Shown here: positions 59,527-64,000 of the stretch, piece by piece
Layout of the letters: every line of letters starts with the position of its first letter
How positions within the stretch are numbered: the first letter of the stretch is position 1
Assembly: GCF_002162355.1 (NCBI RefSeq)
Contig: NZ_CP021434.1
Coordinates: 2,791,001-2,855,000, forward strand
From: Tumebacillus avium
GTDB lineage: Bacteria > Bacillota > Bacilli > Tumebacillales > Tumebacillaceae
DNA length: 64,000 nucleotides
Direction: 5' to 3'
Position numbers and translations under genes: made by a program
Notes under the pieces: model-generated
Database searches by the model: none
What the model saw: only the letters and a program-made list of their open reading frames with translations
What the model was told of the DNA's origin: nothing

Positions 59527-60223
59527 GCCCTTCCTCCAAGATATAAACGGTTACGTTGTCTTTGACGCCAAATGTTTGTGCGTAGTTGTCATCGTTGTAG
59601 AACACGTCGATGTGATTGCCTACCACAGCGCCGCCGGTGTCTTCTGCATACCGCACGCCAATCCCCGGGATGTAGACCACGCTGTGCATCGGGATGATCG
59701 AAGGGTCGACAGCAATCGTCAAGCCTTCTTTTGCCATCCGTCCGCTGGCGGTGACTCCATAGCCCGGATCGCCCGGATGCTTGCCGGTCGACTCGAAGGA
59801 GTTGGTGTAAGCGGTGAGTTTGCAGGGCATCTTTCTACTATAGCGGTTCGGCTCACCAGATGAGGAGAGAACCATCTTATCGGCAGTTTGTGCCAGTTCT
59901 TCGCGAGACTTCGCTTTTTTCACAGTGTTGGTCGGTACATGGAGCACTTCACCGACTGTCAAGTTTTCCGGGTTGACGGTGGGATTGCGGTTGACGATGT
60001 GCTCGATCGTCGTGTTGTAGCGCGCCGCGAGCGCATAGAGCGTATCTCCCGTTTGCACGATGTGCTCGACGAGCGGCGGTTTTTGAGTCGCTGCATGAGC
60101 GACTGTGAGATGTGGAGCCGGAAGAGCTGGCGTCGCCTGTTCCGCCTCGCTTGCGGGATGGCCGCTTGCAACCAGCAACAAGATTGCGGTCAAAACGGCC
60201 ATCACCATACTTCGTGGTTGCAT
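59510..60223 (-). CDS. Secreted LysM and 3D-domain protein
   Basis: 237 residues. Signal peptide MQPRSMVMAVLTAILLLVASGHPA, one LysM domain (about residues 53-97: HIVQTGDTLYALAARYNTTIEHIV...LTVGEVLHVP) and a C-terminal 3D domain (MTAYT-like KLTAYTNSFESTGKHPGDPGYGVTASG...AVDPSIIPMHSVVYI...EDTGGAVVGNHIDVFY) with the three aspartates. Related to YocH/YabE-like stationary-phase or germination peptidoglycan hydrolases (lytic transglycosylase fold). Confidence 0.9.
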   Translation of the reverse strand: MQPRSMVMAVLTAILLLVASGHPASEAEQATPALPAPHLTVAHAATQKPPLVEHIVQTGDTLYALAARYNTTIEHIVNRNPTVNPENLTVGEVLHVPTNTVKKAKSREELAQTADKMVLSSSGEPNRYSRKMPCKLTAYTNSFESTGKHPGDPGYGVTASGRMAKEGLTIAVDPSIIPMHSVVYIPGIGVRYAEDTGGAVVGNHIDVFYNDDNYAQTFGVKDNVTVYILEEGPKGES

Positions 60224-60333
60224 GGCGATGTGTCACTCCATTCGAAGTGTAGGTTTTAAAACTTTTGTTAGCTTGCCCACCGGCAAAAAACGCTATGCGG
60301 CACCAAGGCGATTTTTTGTTGAAGGGTGTCAGT

Positions 60334-60349
60334 TATTTCCGAGGAAATA
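60334..60349 (+). promoter_or_regulatory. Perfect inverted repeat before the PLP gene
   Basis: TATTTCC-GA-GGAAATA ends 19 bp before the ATG at 60369 and just before its AAAGGGG ribosome site; may be an operator or a translation-modulating hairpin. Confidence 0.4.
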
Positions 60350-60368
60350 GTCGAAAGGGGTAGTAGAG

Positions 60369-61556
60369 ATGAAAAAGCACGATTTTAGCAAACTGGGGTA
60401 TTCGACACGAATTTTGCATGCAGGACATAAGGTGGACCCGACAACGGGATCGCATACGATGCCGATCTACCAAACGTCGACTTTCGTATTTGAAGATGCG
60501 GACCAAGGCGCAGCGCGTTTTGGCGGCACCGACCCGGGCTACAAGTACAGCCGTCTGGGCAACCCGAACACCGATGCGCTGGCTGAAAAGATCGCAGCGC
60601 TGGAGAATGCGGAAGCGGGCCTGTGCTTCGGTTCCGGCATGGCGGCGATCTCGACGGTGATGTTCCATTTGGTCAAGACGGGCGACCATGTGGTGGCGGC
60701 CGATGCGCTGTACGGCGCGACGTTTGCTCTGTTTGAAAAGACGCTGAAAGGCAAATACGGCGTGGAGATCGACTGGGTGGATACGTCCGATGTGGAGAAG
60801 GTGAAAGCTGCGATCAAGCCGAACACGCGCGTCATCTATCTGGAGACGCCGGCCAACCCGACCTTGAAGATGGCCGATATCGCGGCGATCTCTGAATTGA
60901 CCCAAGGCACCGACATCAAAGTTGTCGTCGACAACACTTTCATGTCGCCGTACTTCCAGCGTCCGATCGATCTCGGGGCGCATGTGTCGATTCACTCGGC
61001 GACAAAGTACATCGGCGGTCATGGCGATGTGGTTGGCGGGATCGCAGTCGGGTATGCGGATATCTTCAAGCCGCTGTTTGCCGATCTGAAAGAGATCGGG
61101 CCGATCATGGGGCCGTTCGATGCGTTCCTGCTCAACCGCGGTGTGCGCACCTTGGCTCTGCGGATGGAGAAGCACAACGAAAACGCGCTGAAAGTGGCAG
61201 AGTTCCTCGAAGGGCATCCGGAAGTGACAGCTGTGTACTACCCGGGCTTGAAGAGCCATCCGCAGCATGAGCTGGCGAAGCGTCAGATGAGCGGTTTTGG
61301 CGGCACGCTGTCCTTTGAAGTGAAGTCGTTCGAAAAAGGGAAGACGCTGATGAACTCGGTGAAGCTGATGCACCTGGCTGTATCGCTTGGCGATGTGCAT
61401 ACGCTGATCCAGCATCCGGCTTCGATGACCCATGCGATCATGCCGAAAGCAGAGCGCGAAGCATCGGGTGTTACAGACGGTCTGATCCGTCTGTCGGTCG
61501 GTATCGAGGATGTGGAAGACATCATCGCCGATCTGGATCAGGCGCTGCGAGCTTAA
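60369..61556 (+). CDS. PLP-dependent trans-sulfuration enzyme (methionine gamma-lyase/cystathionine-lyase family)
   Basis: 395 residues. Substrate motif MPIYQTSTFVF, KYSRLGNPNTDALAEKIAALE, SGMAAISTVM, YLETPANPTLKMADI, VVDNTFMSPYFQRPIDLGAHVSIHSATKYIGGHGDVVGG with the Schiff-base Lys in SATKY, and the C-terminal SVGIEDVEDIIADLDQAL. AAAGGGG precedes the ATG. Methionine gamma-lyases usually have Cys in the loop DALYGCT; here it is LYGATF, so cystathionine gamma-lyase or O-acetylhomoserine sulfhydrylase activity is as likely. An inverted repeat lies upstream. Confidence 0.88.
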   Translation: MKKHDFSKLGYSTRILHAGHKVDPTTGSHTMPIYQTSTFVFEDADQGAARFGGTDPGYKYSRLGNPNTDALAEKIAALENAEAGLCFGSGMAAISTVMFHLVKTGDHVVAADALYGATFALFEKTLKGKYGVEIDWVDTSDVEKVKAAIKPNTRVIYLETPANPTLKMADIAAISELTQGTDIKVVVDNTFMSPYFQRPIDLGAHVSIHSATKYIGGHGDVVGGIAVGYADIFKPLFADLKEIGPIMGPFDAFLLNRGVRTLALRMEKHNENALKVAEFLEGHPEVTAVYYPGLKSHPQHELAKRQMSGFGGTLSFEVKSFEKGKTLMNSVKLMHLAVSLGDVHTLIQHPASMTHAIMPKAEREASGVTDGLIRLSVGIEDVEDIIADLDQALRA

Positions 61557-61574
61557 CTTTTAGGTAATTTATAG

Positions 61575-61608
61575 AAAAGACCTTGGCGATTGCGCCGAGG
61601 TCTTTTTT
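61575..61608 (+). terminator. Terminator after the PLP gene
   Basis: AAAAGACCT-GGCG and CGCC-AGGTCTTTT arms around ATTG, followed by T7. The gap to korA copy 3 (61609-61818) holds TACAAT at 61740 and no other clear site. Confidence 0.88.
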
Positions 61609-61818
61609 TGCTGGAAACAGTGGTACAGATGGGTTTTACGGGTGATACGCTTTTAGACTGATCGGTACAAAAATGGGGTCGGAAGCATCAAATTCTCTTT
61701 TTTTATGCGCTAGCCTATTCTATTTTTGCTAAACTGTTGATACAATGGAACAGATGCTGTTTCTTCACTGATACAGGGTTGTTATCCATAAAGTTTGTAT
61801 AAACAGGGGTGAACCATT

Positions 61819-63585
61819 GTGATCAAAGATTTAGGCTGGAAAGTAGGCGGCGCACAAGGCGAAGGCATCGACTCCACTCAGGATATCTTTGCACTGTCTT
61901 TGTTCCGTTTAGGTTACTATGTTTCCACGTATCGTCACTTTATGTCCTTGATCAAGGGCGGTCATACGAACGGTAAGGTTCGCATCACGTCCGACATCAC
62001 CGGACACCATGGCGACGATCTGCACATTTTGCTGGCGTTCGACCAAGAGACGATCAACCACAATTTCCACGAACTGATCGATGGCGCTGTGCTGATCTAT
62101 GACACTGCGATCAAAGATGCGCAGGTTCCGGAAAACGATAAAGTCCACATCTGCCCGGTTCCGCTCACCGAAATGGCGAAAGAAGCCGGTTCTCCGATCA
62201 TGAAAAACATGGTCTCGATGGGTGTTACCGCTGCGATCATCGGCCTGACGCCGGATGATTTCCGTTCCGTTGTTGTCGACAAGTTCGGCGGCAAAGGCGA
62301 CGAGATCGTTGACAGCAACATCGCTGCGATCCAGAAGGGCTTTGATTTTGCAAAAGAAAACTTCACCGCATCGCTCGAACTGCCGGTTCGTCCGGAAGTG
62401 AAGTCGGAGCGACTGTACATCTCCGGCAACGACGCGGTATCGCTTGGCGCGATCGCAGGCGGCTGCCGTCTGCTCGCTCAGTACCCGATCACTCCGGCGA
62501 CCGAAGTTATGTACCAGATGATCAAGAAGTTCCCGCAATTCGGCGGCACTGTGGTACAGGCGGAAGACGAAATTGCAGCGGTGATGATGGCAATCGGCGG
62601 CAACTACACCGGTGTTCGCTCGATGACCGCAACATCCGGCCCGGGTCTCTCGCTGATGATGGAAGCGCTTGGTCTGGCTGGGATCTCCGAAACGCCGCTC
62701 GTCATCATCGACGTTATGCGTGCAGGTCCGTCCACCGGTTTGCCGACCAAGACGGAACAATCGGACGTGTTGACCATGATGTACGGCTCGCACGGTGAAA
62801 TCCCGCGTATCGTACTGACTCCGCGCAACGTGGAAGAGTGCTTCTTCTTTACGATGGAAGCGTTCAACCTGGCTGAGAAGTACCAGTGCCCGGTCATCGT
62901 CGCAACCGACCTGTACATGGGGATGAACAAGCAAACGGTCGAGTCGCTCGACTTCGATAAATTTAACATCAACCGCGGCAAGCTGATCTCCGACGAGCAG
63001 CTGGCTGAGCTGGAAAAAGGCGCATACAAGCGCTTTGACGTCACCGCGGAAGACGGCGTATCCTTCCGTTCCATTCCGGGCCAAAAGAACGGCCGTTTCG
63101 TTGCGATGGGTAACGAGTCTGACGAAGTGGGCGTGGAAATGGAAGAGCCGGAAATGCGCGTCTTGCAAATGGATAAGCGCGCGAAGAAGCTCGCGAACTT
63201 CAACGACCTCGCAGGCGCAGCTTACGTAGGTGCTGAGAATGCTGAACTGCTGCTCGTCGACTTCGGTTCGATGACCGGCCCGCAGCGTGAAGTGTACGAA
63301 GCTCTGGCTGCTGAAGGCGTAAGCGTTGGCCAACTGAGCATCGCTCGTCTGCTTCCGTTCCCGACGGAAGAGATCAAAGCGTACGTCAACAATGCAAAGA
63401 AAGTGCTCGTGACCGAAATGAACTCGCATGGTCAGGTGAAGAACCTGCTGAAGCAGTTCGTTGGCGGCGACCACAACAAATACGAGTCCTGCCTGAAGTA
63501 CAGCGGCGATCCGTTCCTCGTAAACGAAATCTACGCGAAGGCGAAGGCTCTTGCGGACAGCTTGAAGAAAGAGGTGACGCTGTAA
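61819..63585 (+). CDS. korA: 2-oxoacid:ferredoxin oxidoreductase, subunit alpha (copy 3)
   Basis: 588 residues, GTG start with AGGGGTGA 6 nt upstream. Gamma domain DLGWKVGGAQGEGIDSTQDIF, then alpha domain with LAQYPITPATEVMYQMI and TSGPGLSLMMEALGLAG. It is closer to copy 1 than to copy 2 in these motifs, but has its own AAAGTDE-type linker and a longer C-terminus (ALADSLKKEVTL). Stop overlaps the korB start (TAATG). Confidence 0.93.
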   Translation: MIKDLGWKVGGAQGEGIDSTQDIFALSLFRLGYYVSTYRHFMSLIKGGHTNGKVRITSDITGHHGDDLHILLAFDQETINHNFHELIDGAVLIYDTAIKDAQVPENDKVHICPVPLTEMAKEAGSPIMKNMVSMGVTAAIIGLTPDDFRSVVVDKFGGKGDEIVDSNIAAIQKGFDFAKENFTASLELPVRPEVKSERLYISGNDAVSLGAIAGGCRLLAQYPITPATEVMYQMIKKFPQFGGTVVQAEDEIAAVMMAIGGNYTGVRSMTATSGPGLSLMMEALGLAGISETPLVIIDVMRAGPSTGLPTKTEQSDVLTMMYGSHGEIPRIVLTPRNVEECFFFTMEAFNLAEKYQCPVIVATDLYMGMNKQTVESLDFDKFNINRGKLISDEQLAELEKGAYKRFDVTAEDGVSFRSIPGQKNGRFVAMGNESDEVGVEMEEPEMRVLQMDKRAKKLANFNDLAGAAYVGAENAELLLVDFGSMTGPQREVYEALAAEGVSVGQLSIARLLPFPTEEIKAYVNNAKKVLVTEMNSHGQVKNLLKQFVGGDHNKYESCLKYSGDPFLVNEIYAKAKALADSLKKEVTL

Positions 63586-64000
63586 TGGCAACTCTCGTTG
63601 ATTTCCGTGCTGAAAAACCGAACTGGTGCCCGGGCTGCGGTGACTTCACCGTTTTGGCTGCCCTGCAAAAAGCAGCTGTAAACATCGGCCTGGAGCCGGA
63701 GCAAATGGTAACCGTATCCGGTGTCGGCTGCTCCGGTAAGATTTCTCAATACATGGGTTCCTACGGTTTCCACTCCTTGCACGGCCGTTCGCTGCCGGTT
63801 GCAACCGCAGTGAAGCTGGCGAACCGCGACCTGACTGTTGTTGCTGCAGGCGGCGACGGCGACGGTTACGGCATCGGGATGGGTCACTTCATCCATGCGA
63901 TGCGCCGTAACATCGACATCACCTATCTCGTCATGGACAACCACATCTACGGCCTGACCACCGGTCAAACTTCTCCGACCTCCGATAAGGGTTCGAAGAC
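63585..64000 (+). CDS. korB: 2-oxoacid:ferredoxin oxidoreductase, subunit beta (copy 3, partial)
   Basis: The first 138 codons are in the window; the gene runs off the end. Cluster Cys15 and Cys18 in NWCPGCGDF, Cys49 in GVGCSGK, and the ThDP motif GGDGDGYGIGMGHF as in copy 1. AAGAGGTGACGC precedes the ATG. It overlaps korA copy 3 by one base. Confidence 0.92.
   Translation, partial: MATLVDFRAEKPNWCPGCGDFTVLAALQKAAVNIGLEPEQMVTVSGVGCSGKISQYMGSYGFHSLHGRSLPVATAVKLANRDLTVVAAGGDGDGYGIGMGHFIHAMRRNIDITYLVMDNHIYGLTTGQTSPTSDKGSK

Overview
This window looks like a chromosomal piece of an endospore-forming, high-GC Firmicute, most likely Alicyclobacillaceae and possibly Tumebacillus (inference from gene content, not a database match). 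The signs are strong AGGAGG-type ribosome sites with many GTG/TTG starts, compact intrinsic terminators, and spore genes: spore photoproduct lyase, CotF- and CotS-like coat proteins, two YtvI-like membrane proteins, and a LysM-3D protein. I see no rRNA, tRNA, CRISPR array, transposase or prophage.

Layout. 0-5 kb: a phosphatase-like membrane protein and the first korA-korB pair (2-oxoacid:ferredoxin oxidoreductase). 4.9-7 kb: three tandem secreted C39-like papain-fold peptidase paralogues. 7-16 kb: LysR regulator with a divergent MFS exporter, a lipoprotein, two YtvI-like proteins, an orphan lanthipeptide-like precursor ORF under a palindrome-bearing promoter, a peroxiredoxin with a 46-codon companion ORF, an HD phosphohydrolase and a Cof hydrolase. 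16-30 kb: chemoreceptor, HAD hydrolase, phnC-phnE-phnE transporter without phnD, MFS exporter, DedA, CotS-like protein, glycosyltransferase, YunC, B12/radical SAM protein, DUF2306 protein, a ten-copy 7-bp tandem repeat and two XRE regulators. 30-36.7 kb: M42 aminopeptidase, DUF212 protein, spore photoproduct lyase, the micro-ORF array and its divergent MFS gene, and a CapA-like lipoprotein. 37-45.3 kb: a compact five-gene cluster (MidA methyltransferase, nucleotidase, TrxR-like flavoprotein, Nudix, D-threonine aldolase-like), an acyltransferase and a DUF1800-DUF1501 pair. 45.4-49 kb: second korAB and a GntR regulator. 49-61.6 kb: GDPD, coat proteins, DEAD-box helicase with a possible attenuator leader, methyltransferase, tenI-thiO, HepT-like protein, three-gene ABC exporter, LysM-3D protein and a PLP trans-sulfuration enzyme. 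61.8 kb to the end: third korA and a truncated third korB.

The most striking feature is at 33415-33928 on the minus strand. Six tandem 42-nt ORFs each encode the identical 13-residue peptide MERNIKITITIEF. Each has its own GGGGTG-type ribosome site, and the copies differ only at synonymous third positions and in stop codon. The array is closed by a terminator and faces an MFS transporter across overlapping candidate promoters. It looks like a multicopy micro-peptide gene under strong purifying selection or homogenisation. A second small-peptide candidate is the orphan 37-residue FDLDLQV-leader ORF at 12380-12493. Three korAB pairs in 64 kb suggest specialised ferredoxin-linked oxoacid metabolism.
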